Source of the DNA: Axinella damicornis
Lineage: Eukaryota; Porifera; Demospongiae; Axinellida; Axinellidae
Length of the DNA: 64,000 nt
Direction of reading: 5' to 3'
Assembly: GCA_963931865.1 (NCBI GenBank)
Contig: OZ007508.1
Coordinates: forward strand, 3,472,081 to 3,536,080
In this document: positions 25,633-38,020 of the stretch, in pieces
Layout of the letters: each line of letters opens with the position of its first letter
Numbering within the stretch: the stretch's first letter is position 1
Made by a program: the position numbers and the translations under genes
The notes under the pieces: generated by a model
Seen by the model: only the letters and a program-made list of their open reading frames with translations
Database searches by the model: none
What the model was told of the DNA's origin: nothing

Positions 25633-26467
25633 CTGCCAGAATAAATACAGTATGACTGTTTAGTTCATAAGTACAACCTAGATCTGGAGTACCTATAAAG
25701 TGACGCAGCGTACTACATTTTTGATTGTATGATTGCGGTTATTTACTGCACAGACAGTGGAGGTCGCCTCGGTCCGAACTGTTTCCCAGGCAAGCCACTC
25801 ATTCTGCCGGGCTATCAGCTAAATTAACCGTGTCGAGTTGGCGACATGACTATTTTAAACCCTGCCATCATCTTGACAGCTACGAGAGAGACGCGATCGC
25901 GAGTAGATTGGTTATGACGTCACTATATCACCAGCACAGGAAGTTCCCGGGTCTATACTGCGAGACTGGTGGGTGTGCCTGGGTACATTATGTTCCTGAG
26001 TACCTTTCATTTCATTTGTCTGCTCTTATCCCTGCTTCTAGCCCACACTATTTTGAAGTGGATATTGGTCCGGCAGGAAGTAGGCCAATGGGTTAGGGTA
26101 TATTAGGGCCGGAAAGTAAATGCTATCCCATGCAGGTCAAGGGCAGCTTGGATCGAGGTCATGGCACTCCCTGTTGGGCCTGGATGCAGGGCCTAAAATT
26201 ATGGGCTAGTAATGTCTAGTAGTTTCCATTTGGGTTAGTAGTATGAGTCACTTTGGGCTAGTAGCTAGCTGGAGAACTAGCTACTAGCATTTTTTCTTTT
26301 AACTTAGGTCCTGGCTCTAGCATCCTGAGTGCACTACTAAGAGTGTAGCGAGGGCACTCCTAACACCCCCTCCCCTGCTCAAAAATAACAATTGGACAGC
26401 AACTGGGCTACTAGTAATTATGGGAAGTTTTAGACCTGGATACAATACATCTGCTTGTTACAACTGG

Positions 26468-26541
26468 TATACCAGGCAAGTCACTGAGGGGTTAAAATTG
26501 CAAACATATACCAGGCAAGTCACTGAGGGGTTAAAATTGCA
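26468..26541. repeat. 35-bp direct duplication
   Basis: Two identical 35-bp copies beginning TATACCAGGCAAGTCACTG are separated by 4 bp. They are probably a replication-slippage duplication. Confidence 0.85.
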
Positions 26542-27143
26542 TCCCTAATTATGACCATCCATTGCCACAGAAAATTGAAACTGCTATAAACCAGAGAAAT
26601 GAAAGAATTGAAAACAAAATGAATCGAAAATGAGATATGAGTACAAAAATTAATGTTAAATGTAGAATTGAGAGTTCAGTTTTCAACAGAGATCAAAAAA
26701 TTGAAAGATGAATGTCAAAAGTTGAAACTGATTGCATTTGATTTTTCCAAACTGTTTATTGGGTTCATGAGGGGGAAATCGCAATGAAAATTGAAAATTG
26801 ATATTGAATCCGGGTCAGTTTTTCATTTTCTTTTTCTGTGAAGATAAAAGATTGAATTCAGTGATACTTTTCATCATTCAATAGTAATGATTTTTAACTG
26901 GACCAAATGTACACCCACCATAAATGTTCTGATTGTTGCCATGCATCTATCTTGTTATGATCAAACAAGCTGAAAGTTTTCAGAAACTATCATTCAGAAA
27001 AGTAACTACATAACATTGATGCAAAGCCCCAAAACAACATAATCATACTGATTGTCGTGAATCTAGTTCTAACAGGAAACTAGCTGAATGAATGGTATAC
27101 CAGGTATAACCAGTATATATGATGAAAAGGATATAATTTGCTG

Positions 27144-27144
<1 letters not shown>

Positions 27145-27177
<33 letters not shown>
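27145..27177. repeat. (CA)n microsatellite
   Basis: An uninterrupted CA dinucleotide run directly after the 3' end of the membrane-protein gene. Confidence 0.9.
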
Positions 27178-27181
27178 ACTT

Positions 27182-30100
27182 TTAGTCAGCATATTCTAGC
27201 ACAGGTTCCCGAAGCTCATCAAACTTGATCGCTAGAGATCTCGGTTGTTCCCTTTGTCTGTTCATTTCAAGCAGTTCATACCCAATATCCTCACGCTCAT
27301 TATGAACTTCATCATTATCTTGCTGTCTGATGGTTACCCGTAAACAGCTGTTATGCAGACAAATTGAGAGAAAGCAACACCAACTGATGTGTAGACTAGG
27401 GCTGCCTGGTTCCCTCCACCTTGGTTAATAAAGAATGTTCCAACAGCTAGCGTACCGAGGTTGAGGACAAATGAATTCTCAAGCAGTGTTAGATACGATC
27501 GCTTATAAACATTCCCAATTGTAGCGCTATACATCAGCAGTACAAGTGAGGTAATTGCAATGACAAGTAGATTGATTCTTGGAGCGCTGGTGGGGTTAGC
27601 TGCAAATGTAAGTAGAAGAAGCACTCGAACAAGAAGCATGGCTCCAACCCAGTAGCGATGCCTGTCTTTGAAAGGACCAAAGTAGGCATCGAAGAATGGC
27701 TTCAACTTTGTGACCCAGCGTAGAAATTTGTGGTTTGTCTGTCTCTGTAGACATTGCACAAAGAGAAGTAGTGTGGTGTAGGGGACCCACAGTAATATCA
27801 GAACAGCCATTGCTACTATGAACAATGGTGCGTGTTTTGGACTAAAATACTGAATGTTGCCATCGTTTGTCCACAATGCATTTCTCGACCCGTTGGGATA
27901 CTCTAGGAATGTGAATGAGAGGGATGTTATGATGGTACGAAGTAGTTTGCTATAGGAGAACAGAAACAAGGTGGCTAGAATAGGAACTGAGTTACTGCCG
28001 AATATTCTTCCAGCCAGTGCAATGTAGTGGGAAAGTACAATCATCAATGCCACTATGACCCACACATAAGCTGGGAAGACAAACTGAAGGCACGTTTTCC
28101 AGTAGCTGTTCAAGTCCTTGAAGAAGCAACTTTAAAAGCCAAAGTCTAAATTTAGCCAGGCTATGAAAATGGTTAAAAGATTTGTCTCCCCTGGAGGGAA
28201 AAATATAGTTTGGTTAGCTCCAATAATGTTGGCATAAAAGATGAGGCCATTGATGGCTCCTTCAGACACAGTGAGGTTGAGTACCTTTATCACACACACC
28301 AGTGTAAGACCCAGCACAGCAAAGAGGATGAGGAGCGAAAGGTGGCTGTTAGAGCAGGAGAGACACTGGGAGGTCCCCAGGGCGAGACTGAGTCCTGACT
28401 GGCAGGCTCCACACAATGTCCCAGAGTGGTTGAAGGCACACTGAGTGTCCGGGTATCGTAGATCTACATCAAGCTCTGCTGGGTTGCAGTAGCCAAAAGG
28501 ACAGTATTTGTGCACAATGGCTCCATCGCTATAGTTCCCATTGAAGGATGCGTTGACCCAGACAGTGCTACTTCTGTGAACCCTCTGAGTGTCAATAGTG
28601 CAGGAGATGTTGTGGTTTTGCAGAGTAGTGTGGCACACACACTCAGCTGGTTGGCTAGAGAGCATGAAACCAAGTGGGCAGGGGAGAAGGGTGATGTTCA
28701 GATATACTGAGAGGAGAAGGAAATCATCATCACCAATCACAACAGAGCCTTGCTGTGTGGTGTAATTGTAGTTGTTGGCTATGCTGATTGCACTGGCAGG
28801 GTTCAGATATTCAGACACGATTACATCTTGGGCAGTGAATACCAAAACTTCAAGATCACGTGCTGAAAACACGGAGTATTTCAGTACATTGCAGCTGTCA
28901 TGTCCAACGCGCTGTAGATGTTGCAGGCTTCCCAGCGTTGCCTGAGTCTCACTGTGTTGTAGTGGTAGGAAGTGGGCATACACTGTTCCATTTACAGTTC
29001 CCAGCTCTTCCCCAACTACCACTACAGAGATATTGAAGGTTTCCCCAGGATAGTGAGACTTTGTTTCAAAAATAGTAAAGCAATCTGGCTTTCCATCCAT
29101 ACACAGACATGCTCGTGTAGTAATCTTAGAGAAACCTGGCTGTTTGTATGTGACCTTATTTTGAGTAAATACAAATGCTCCACTGATAATTGTTCTCGAT
29201 CTCTGCGTATATTGAGCTGCTAGGCAGTTATGCAGCATTTCACCATACATGGCGTCACCCCCATCCTGTGCTTTGTTATTGACAAAAGTTAAGTTAATAC
29301 CCAGGAGTCGTAAATTCTTTTTTGTGAAAATATGTTTTTGACATGAGGAAATTGAAAGAAACATTGTCTTATTGATTTGAGTCCTGGTTGAATAAACGTT
29401 TCACATCTTTTCACAAAAATAGCACCACCCACATGTTGAGCGTAGTTGCCAGCAAAGAGGACCTCTGTATTGTTTTGAACGCTCATGGAACTATCGTCAT
29501 GGAATGCAACAGCACCACCCTCATAGCCAGTGTTGTTGATGAAGTTAAGTGTACCAGAGACATTAAAATGACTTCTGTAGGCAATAATAGGTGAGCCCCT
29601 GTTATCAACAAAACTGCAATCAATAAATGATACATTCTGAGCAAATATCAGGTACACTACTGCAGGCTGTCCAGGTTTAACTGCGGGCGGTCTTCCACTT
29701 TCAATGTTGAAGCTGAACAGTACATTTTTGAGCACGACCGAAGGCTGCGAATAGTTGATACCTTCACAGATCATGTGGAGACCAGTGCCTCTTTTACCAG
29801 TTGTCATGTTCAAGTTATTGTCTCTAATCACTGTCCTTTCAATTTTAATTTCTGGGGCTGCGTAAGTAACTGTGATTGCGTGGTTTTTGTGTCGAATATC
29901 TACATGGTTTGAGGACACATAAATAGCAGTTATATGCCCAGTTAGTGTACAATTAGTAATCTCTATCTTCTGATTTGCCCCAAATGAATAAGTGTAGATG
30001 GAAATCACATTCCATCCATTGTTCTTCCAAATGCTATCTCTAATTCGGACTGTATATGGTGCTTTAGTCTTCATTTCAAGTGTTATGTCGTTGTGCTGGT

Positions 30101-30875
30101 GTCCAAGTGTTGTAATATTTGATATATCTATCTGAGCAGCAAAAGAGTTCAACTCAAGGGTAGCATGTATACTTCTACCACCAACACCTTTGAAGATGCA
30201 GTTTTCAATGGAAATGCTGTGGAAACTACGAGGGTACAGTATCTGAAATAATGCACTTATTCGAAAATTAGTATAAATGCAGTCTGTATAGTATACAGAT
30301 ATGTGCATTTGAATGCTGTAGCTGATCATATCAAAACTGGAATGCTCAATCACTGAATTTCCAAACACATTTATTATTTGCAACCCACAAATTGTACTAT
30401 TGCACACAGCAATGTGACTGATTTGCAAATTAATCATGTCGGTAAAAACAAGGGCACTCAAGTTGGTGAATTCATAGGATTTGACAACAATGATTCCTCT
30501 CATTGATGATATTATCAAACCAAATTGAAGCAATGTGGAGGGTGGGGAATGTATCCTGAAGGGTGTTGTTGATACTCGTATGACCAAGCAGAGTGCAAAC
30601 TTGACAAAGAATGACCAAGATACTCTGTGATGCCCGGGCATGAACACTACCTTAGCATTGGAAGTGAAGTGCCACGTTTTGTTTTCCAAGTATTCAGCCA
30701 GCGTTTGACACGGCTGACCGGGACACTGTGTAACTGCTGGATCAGTTGGTTTGACGTGGTATTCAATACCCTCAGTGGTGCTGTTCTGAAGAGTCAGAGC
30801 TATGAAGACAGCTGAGAAATAGTAGCATTCTGGAACGTGGCATAATTGAAGTGGCTGATCAAATGGCCAGAACAT
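27182..30875 (-). pseudogene. Beta-helix, multi-pass membrane protein gene with three lesions
   Basis: One continuous protein is legible through three frame segments. The start is at 30875 with a signal-like N-terminus. A parallel beta-helix/Pmp-like ectodomain (about 500 residues) includes GGAVAFH and GGAIFV repeats and many N-glycosylation sites. A cysteine-containing stretch (CQSGLSLALG) follows, then about nine hydrophobic segments and a charged tail ending LEYAD at 27182. Lesions: a 1-nt deletion in a T6 run (plus strand 29318-29323), an in-frame TAA (28132-28134) between LDFGF and SCFF, and a 1-nt deletion in CCC (27337-27339) that cuts off the tail. Two of the three are homopolymer indels, so assembly error is possible for those. 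I recall the family as a multigene family in sponges, of unknown function. Confidence 0.8.
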
Positions 30876-32338
30876 GTATCTATCCGTGGGACAGTAATTT
30901 AGGAGTTAATAAATGCACTAGGGCTTATAGTCCACTGAACAACAAGCATGCCATGCACACATCTACAAACTTTGCTGGCCAAACCGCTAACTACTTACAG
31001 TATAGTCTGAAAGCTTGCACAATGCACATTTACTTTCTGTCTCTTGAAAACCGAATGTGACTTTCTGATTGGTTGAATCTCAGTCTAAAGTGGATCTAGT
31101 AACAATCACCCAATGGGAACTCCAACTTGATACTGATTATTTCCCAAAAGAAAAGTAGTGAGGAGTTATCACATGTATCCATTTATTGGATGTTTTTCTT
31201 TCATTCTGCTGTACTACAAACACACCTAAACTGATTTGATGCTACTTAGCTAGCTACATATACGAATGCACATTAATTAGTAAATAGCCATGTGCAGTTA
31301 ATTGGTTTTCATTAAAGCCCACTCAGTTTTGTTGCTTGCAGCTTGTGCTACTCCATGAATGCCTAAGGAACTGAGATTGGCCAACCAGCTTAGCAGCAGT
31401 ATATGCATCCTATTTTTTGTATACAGCAGGGTTGGTAAATTATCGGTGTGCCCATTGGAACTAAGTAGCTCCCCAGTTAGTCACTGGATGATATACATAG
31501 CTATTGACTCTGCAGGTTCCCTATCCTTCTTCTAAGTTTGATCAAGGATTCAAGCACACTAAATCATTGAGTCCACACCTGCAGTGCTCATGCAGTGTAG
31601 CTATAGATGTAGCTAGCTATAACACTGAGCATAAGTAAGTCAAGTGTGTTCATATCAAACTTGACGTGTCTACTTGACTGATATTGCTATTCACAATGCT
31701 GCTATTGTAGTACCTGGGTACTTTTCCTGGAGTTGTGGTGAAGAGGTGGAAATTGCATGCCCAGAATAATTAATGGACAATATTGCTACGTGTCCTAACT
31801 TCAGGACTAAGGTGGACCAATACATCATGAGAAACATGGATATTGGTACAAACTGCACATGTGGTTGTAACATTAGAGTACATTAACGGGCCACTTCAGG
31901 CTCACCACTTTATACTGTGAAGAAAAATACAAATGTTTACTGAGTTGATGGCTGCAAGCAATAATACACTTCTGATAAGGTGGTGCGATCTCCTCAAAAC
32001 CCAGACAGCCATGGCAGAACCATCTTGATGGCTTTTGTGGCTTGAGTAAACATTGACAGCACTAATGTGAACATGTACACAGTGTTTACTAACAGAAATG
32101 CTAATGCACTTTTCATTTGTATTCTGCCCAATCAGCATGATGTCACTTCCTTGAGTGGGGGAAACACACAAACATATACACACACCATACACACAGTTAA
32201 TATTGACAAGAAGGGATGGCTGACTTGCCTGATAATTGAATTCACAGCAGCCGATATGTTACCATTACCATCAGAGCCTCAACGCAGTAGAATGCACCAA
32301 TTCCGTTTAGGAGGCAAACGTTTTGTGTGTGTAGCTAG

Positions 32339-32391
<53 letters not shown>

Positions 32392-33480
32392 TATGTGTGT
32401 GATCATGAAGGAAGGAGACTGGCATGCAATTCCCCCTTATTAGCTACTTGCCTATAGAGCCATGAGTTAAAGTTAACCTTAAGTGCTCATGGATGACTCA
32501 CTGCCGGATTTGAAGGCACTGTCCCACAGCAAAATTGGATCACTTCATGGGGAGAGGAAGATAGAGTGTGGTCATATTGTGGTGCGTGAGTTTGTGACAT
32601 ATGGCCAACTGTTTTTGTATCGTGTTTTACATAGCTGCATGGGCAAGTAGCTACGCTAGACATTCGATGACTAATACGTCTTGATACCAGTTAGTTAACA
32701 GTTTATGCTTGATGGTTCGATTATGAAAAGTAGCTATCTAAGACACATCTCTTACTGCTCCGAGTCAGGAAGTAGAAGAGCATGAACGTCTAACTATTAA
32801 ATCTCCTATGGGTGAATGCGTATTCTGTGGCTCGTTTAGCTGCTAGAGAGTGCTTGGGTTAATTAAATTTGTAGTTCAGGTCACTACTGTAATGTAACTG
32901 CTCAGAATACTCACCGTCTGATACCAATGACTGTCAAGGCAAGCTTGAAATCAAACATATGAACATGTGTGTGTGCATATGTGTGTTGGCGTGTAAGACG
33001 GCAGGCTAAGTGAATGGGTAGTGACATGATTATGGGGAGATCAAAATGAACACACTAGCTGCAGCCACAGCGCATGTGTAGCTACAGAGGTCACATTCCA
33101 CCCGCATTGTCCCGTCTCCAGGAGAGTAACTAGCTTTATTGACCTAACATGACTTGTAGAATGTCACAATGGCCCTGTAGGTTTTATGTCTCCGCTGCTG
33201 CCCATAACGAAAAGCATCATCTGTAATTAGGAGTGCTATGAACAAGATGAACATGCATTCAGACTATCTTCATATGTTTTGTCAGACTTGCCTCCTGCAC
33301 TGATGACCTTCACAATCCAAATGCTTGTAGAAACTAATACCACGCTAACTGTCCATAACGGCTAGGCACATTTACTACAACGCCAAACAGTGACTCCTGT
33401 TCTAGCCTTTGTTACACCTGTAATTACGTATACAAAGACATTCAGTCCACGTCACCTGCTAATCTCTTTCAATCAGCCAA
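30876..33480. other. Intergenic region between the membrane-protein gene and cyclin B
   Basis: These genes diverge, so both promoters should lie here. No exon or transposon protein is recognised. It contains a TG microsatellite (32341-32401). Confidence 0.55.
32341..32401. repeat. (TG)n microsatellite
   Basis: A TG dinucleotide run with a few TATG interruptions at its right end. Confidence 0.9.
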
Positions 33481-33487
33481 GGGTAGC

Positions 33488-33495
33488 TATAAAAG
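33488..33495 (+). promoter_or_regulatory. TATA box of the cyclin B gene
   Basis: TATAAAAG lies 176 bp before the cyclin B ATG, with a CAATCAGCCAAGG stretch just upstream. A transcription start near 33,515-33,525 is inferred from spacing. Confidence 0.6.
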
Positions 33496-33663
33496 GTGCA
33501 GTCACAAAGCATTCGTTGCACTTTCCAGTTTCTGCACCTCGCACTGCACAGCACTTTCTGCACAACTGCACACTGCACCTCGAACCTGGAGTTCTTGTTA
33601 CGAAGAATTGTCTGCCATTTGACGTATCACTGCATCCTAGTTTGGAGAAGACAGAGAATCAAC

Positions 33664-35050
33664 ATGCCTGCTACACTGCGTAATGGTCCAAGCATCCTGG
33701 CCAGCAAGCCCGGAGAGAGGAGACTCACTGCCATCCAACAAAAGGCATATCAGCCTATTAGTTCCAGTACTGTTGCTTTGAAGCAGGTAGAATGTGGTAA
33801 GACAAAACAACGACCAAGTCTGGTCAACATCGAAAACAGGACATCAAGAATTCCAGTCTGTGGTGGGGTGAAGAACGCGAAAATTGCCTCCAATGAAAAT
33901 GATATATGTACTCGCAATAGGAAAGTTGCTCCAGAAGTGGTGAAGAAGGCACTGGCTGCCACCGAGGTTGGAGATGCTACTCGAGGACGTGGTGGACGCC
34001 ACCAACGATGGAAGACTGAGAGGGTGGTGATACCAGAACCCGATACTATCCCAGCAGGTATCCCTGATATGGATGCAAATGATGGAGATGATCCACAGCT
34101 GTGTCAGGTGTATGTGAGGGACATATGCAATCACCTGCTCGTCCTGGAGCAAGATGCATGCTATACGATCAAGGATGGATTCCTGGAGAACCAGTCCGAG
34201 GTCCAGTCCTGGCATAGAGCTGTGCTCATCGACTGGCTGATCCAGGTGCAGAGGAAGTTTGGAATGCTTCAAGAGACGCTCTTCATCTGTGTGGACACCA
34301 TTGACAGATATCTCCAGGTGAGCAGTAAAGCACCAGCACTAGAACAGCAGTTTGTGTAAGCAGCTCTAGAACAGCTGTAAACAAGTTTGGGTTGCTTAAG
34401 CCACTAAACGTTCTCAGACTTGGTACAAATAGCTATACAACATGATCACTCCTGTAATTGCTAACTTTCTTCCTATGCAGCTTGTGGATGTGGCCAAGAA
34501 CCAGCTGCAGCTTGTCGGTGTGGCAGCTCTGCTCATTGCAGCCAAGTATGAGGAGGTCTACCCACCCAGCATCAGAGATTTCTCCTATATCACAGCAGAC
34601 GCCTACTCCATCAAAGAAGTCCGTGAAATGGAGAGGGAGATCCTCAGGAGGCTCGGCTACCGGTTTAATAAGCCCCTCCCCATCCACTTTCTGCGCCGCT
34701 ACTCCAAGGTTGGGGATGCTGACACCAAAGAGCACAACCTCACCAAATACATCCTGGAGCTATCCTCCCTGGATTCCACTGCTAGTGCCATGCCCCCCTC
34801 AAAGCGAGCAGCAGGTGCATTCCTCCTGGCACAAACTCTCCTCTACAGGAAGACACCTCAGCAGCTGTGGACTCCCACCCTCGCGTACTACAGTCAGTAC
34901 ACAGTCGGTGATCTGCTGGAGGTGAACAAAACGCTACACCATGCCCTGAAGGTCGGACACACCAGCCAGAAGTTCAGGATGTCACGAGAGAAGTATTCTG
35001 CAGCAGCCTTCATGAAGGTTTCCACCCTGCCAGTCCTTCAAGACCTGTGA
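33664..35050 (+). CDS. ccnb: G2/mitotic-specific cyclin B
   Basis: This is the regulatory subunit of CDK1 driving entry into mitosis. Exons 33664-34317 (218 codons) and 34481-35050 (189 codons plus TGA) join in phase 0 at CAG|gtgagc ... tatgcag|CTT, giving 407 residues, normal for cyclin B. A perfect destruction box RPSLVNIEN (R50 to N58, RxxLxxxxN) marks it for APC/C degradation. The cyclin box begins near residue 188 with HRAVLIDWLIQVQ and continues with KNQLQLVGVAALLIAAKYEE, followed by LPIHFLRRYSK and the C-terminal fold. The start is the first ATG in frame after the TATA box; the ORF is open further upstream without another conserved block. The gene is intact, with no lesions. A 15-bp satellite begins about 235 bp after the stop. 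Confidence 0.97.
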
Positions 35051-35284
35051 TGTGAACTGTCCATATATTATATATATTGTACTGTGTACTGTATGCATGT
35101 TTCTTCATTCCGGAATTGAAATTTTTTATAAACCCAAAACTGAAAGTTGGTGCTGGCTAGAAGTAATAGCTATTCTTTACGGAACCATGAACACAGCATA
35201 TGGAAATTGTGCACTGGCTGCTACTTGCAGTCTGTTAAAAATCAACAACGAAGGTACTACTTAGTAGCTTGGTTGAACCTGGCA

Positions 35285-36175
35285 TTCAGCCAATGTCAAT
35301 GCAGCCAATGTCAATGCAGCCAATGTCAATGCAGCCAATGTCAATGCAGCCAATGTCAATGCAGTCAATGTCAATGCAGTCAATGTCAATGCAGCCAATG
35401 TCAATACAGCCAATGTCAATGCAGCCAATGTCAATGAACCCAAAGTCAATGCAGCCAATGTCAATGCAGCCAATGTCAATGCAGTCAATGTCAATGCAGT
35501 CAATGTCAATGCAGCCAATGTCAATGCAGCCAATGTCAATACAGTCAATGTCAATGCAGCCAATGTCAATGCCACCAATGTCAATGCAGTCAACGTCAAT
35601 GTCAATGTAGCCAATGTCAATGCAGCCAATGTCAATGCAGTCAATGTCAATGCAGTCAATGTCAATGCAGCCAATGTCAATGCAGTCAATGTCAATTCAG
35701 CCAATGTCAATGCAGCCAATGTCAATGCAGTCAATGTCAATGCAGCCAATGTCAATGCAGTCAATGTCAATTCAGCCAATGTCAATGCAGCCAATGTCAA
35801 TGCAGCCAATGTCAATGCAGCCAATGTCAATGCAGCCAATGTCAATGAACCCAAAGTCAATGCAGTCAGTGTCAATGCAGCCAATATGTCAATGTAGCCA
35901 ATGTCAATGCAGCCAATGTCAATGCAGCCAAAGTAAATACAATGTAGCCAATGTCATTGCACCCAATGTCGTGTAGCCAATGTCCAATGTCAACGTCAAT
36001 GTAGCCAATGTCAATGCAGCCAATGTCAAAGCACCCAATGTCAATGCATGCAGTCAATGTCAATGTACCAATGCAGTCAATGTCAATACACCCAATGTCA
36101 ATGTAGCCAATGCCAATGTCAATGCACCCAATGTAAATGCACCCAATGTCAATGTCGGTGTAAATGTAGCCAAGC
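35285..36175. repeat. 15-bp satellite array, block 1
   Basis: About 55-60 head-to-tail copies of a 15-bp unit close to CAATGTCAATGCAGC, with variants (GCAGT, GTAGC, GCACC, AAAGTC) increasing to the right. The unit has no stop in five of six frames, which creates long false ORFs such as repeats of LTLAA or NVNAA. Confidence 0.95.
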
Positions 36176-36835
36176 CAAGCCAGAGAGCCAAGACAAGACA
36201 AGCCAACCAGGGGGGGCAAGTCAAGCATAGCCAGGAGGCCGATGCAGCCAAATCAAGCCTAGCTGGATGCCAGGGAGCCAAGGCAAGCCAAGGCAAGCCA
36301 AGTCAAGCCAAGCCAAGCCAAGCCAAGCCAAGCCAAGCCAAGCCAAGCCAAGCCAAGCCAAGCCAAGCCAAACCAGGGACCCAAGCCAAGCCAAACCAAG
36401 CCAAGTCAAGCCAAGCCAAGCCAAGCCAAGCCAAGCCAAGCCAAGCCAGGGTCCCAAGCCAAGCCAAACCAAGCCAAGCCAAGCCAAGCCAAGCCAAGCC
36501 AAGCCAAGCCAAGCCAAGCCAAGCCATGCAAGCCAAGCAAAGCAAAGCCAAACCAGGGACCCAAGCCAAGCCAAGCCAGGGAGCCAAGCCAAGCCAAGCC
36601 ATGCCAAGCCAAGCCATGCCAAGCCAATTAAGCCAAGCCAAGCCAAGCCAAGCCAATTGCCAGTAGCCAAGCCAAGCCAATCAGCTAAGCCAAGTCATAT
36701 AGGGGAGTCAGCCAAGCCAAAACGCCGAGGAGCCAAGCCAAGCCAAGCCATGGAGCCAAGCTAATCAAGTCAATCTGAGTCAGGGAACCAAGCCAAGCGA
36801 GCCAATCCAAGCCACACCAAGCCAAGCCAAACGTG
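36176..36835. repeat. AAGCC pentanucleotide satellite
   Basis: About 120 copies of a 5-bp unit (AAGCC), interrupted by short GGGACCC- or GGAG-containing variants. It abuts block 1 of the 15-bp satellite on the left and the Penelope fragments on the right. Long ORFs here are artefacts of the pentamer lacking stops. Confidence 0.95.
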
Positions 36836-37832
36836 AGCATGGTTCAAGATTGCCATCCAGCATGTGATGCCTTTGTCTCTGTTCATCAGTGTATCCGTGT
36901 CCATGAGGCATATATGTGGAAGGCTTCTTGATGAGTAGTGTAGTGTTGTTTGCCATCTAGTCCAACACCATGATTTTGTCCCAATCTACCTGGCGATGAT
37001 GGTCCCGGGCATCATCTGCGATGGTTTGATTTCTCCAGCTCACCTTTCTGGTAGCCACCTTGTATACTCCTTCATTCTGGTCTTGTGTGCTGTCTTTGTC
37101 TTCCCTATGTTGGCATGTCCACAGCTGCAAGGGACCTGGTATATGACGTTAGACAACTCTCTGAATGGATCTTGATCTTTACCTAGCACCAGCAGTCCGC
37201 AGATTGTTGGTGCTCACAGGATACAAACTGTTGTTCAGGGTGTGACCACGGTAACAGGAGAAGAACACCTCAGAGAAGTCATGGAAGGTAACAGGTATCC
37301 AGACACATTTGTGAAGACAGCTAGCAAGCCCATGTACTGCGGCAGAGCTCAACTAAAGAGTCCGAAGCGAAGAGCATTTATTCCCTATGTGGCAGGACTG
37401 AGTCAGGATATGCGACAGGTGTGCAGATGATACAACATCACGACTGTCTTCCAATCAGTACCAACGCTCTGCAGACAGCTGGTGCTAGGTAAAGATCAAG
37501 ATCCATTCGGAAAGATGTCTAACGTCATATACCAGATCCCTTGCAGCTGTGGACATGTCAACACAGGGGAGACAAAGACAGCACACAAGATCAGGATGAA
37601 GGAGCACAAGGTGGCTACCAGAAGGGTGAGCTGGAGAAATCAGACCATCGCAGATGATGCCCGGAACCATCATCGCCAGGTAGATTGGGACAAGATCATG
37701 GTGTTGGACTAGATGGCAAACAACACTACACTACTCATCAAGAAGCCTTCCACATATGCCTCATGGACACAGATACACTGATGAACAGAGACGAAGGCAT
37801 CACATGCTGGATGGCAATCTTGAGCCATGCCC
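36836..37832. mobile_element. Inverted pair of Penelope-like element 3' fragments
   Basis: The left arm (about 36836-37205) is the reverse complement of the right arm (about 37484-37832), with roughly 10% divergence by eye. The right copy reads on the plus strand and includes the 37,240-37,480 region plus a GIY-YIG domain: VIYQIPCSCG, HVNTGET, RMKEHK, and DWDKIMVLD up to a stop at 37712. The left arm is the same segment on the minus strand. Frameshifts and the lack of a reverse transcriptase show both are dead fragments. The protein is clearly different from the intact PLE at 21 kb, so this is a second family. Confidence 0.85.
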
Positions 37833-38020
37833 ACTCTATGACAAGGTGGTGTCAAGCTCCAACCAGCACAGTGCATGATGACATCCTACGGATCGCGACG
37901 TGGATGCTGAAGCTAAATCAGAAGTGGAAACTAGGCCAAAGCTGAAGCAGAAGCTCAAGATCAGGGACAGAAGCTGCAGGAATTCAAAGATTCTGACTCC
38001 TTGTATTATCATTGTACCCA

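Larger units (their letters stand above)
25633..27181. other. Region upstream of the sacsin ATPase exon
   Basis: The missing sacsin 5' exon(s) should lie on the minus strand here or further upstream, but I could not recognise one. The stretch near 25,880-25,910 is relatively CpG-rich (GCGATCGCG) and could be promoter-like. A 35-bp direct repeat (26468-26502 and 26507-26541) and a CA repeat (27145-27177) are present. Confidence 0.5.

Noticed and set aside
28132..28134. TAA in the membrane-protein gene as programmed readthrough or recoding
   Set aside because: No recoding context is visible and two further frameshifts affect the same gene, so damage or assembly error is simpler.
35261..36764. 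Several long ORFs (up to 207 codons) in all frames, e.g. repeats of LTLAA, NVNAA or SQAKP
   Set aside because: They are produced by 15-bp and 5-bp satellite units that lack stop codons; overlapping frames on both strands are equally open and there is no gene structure.
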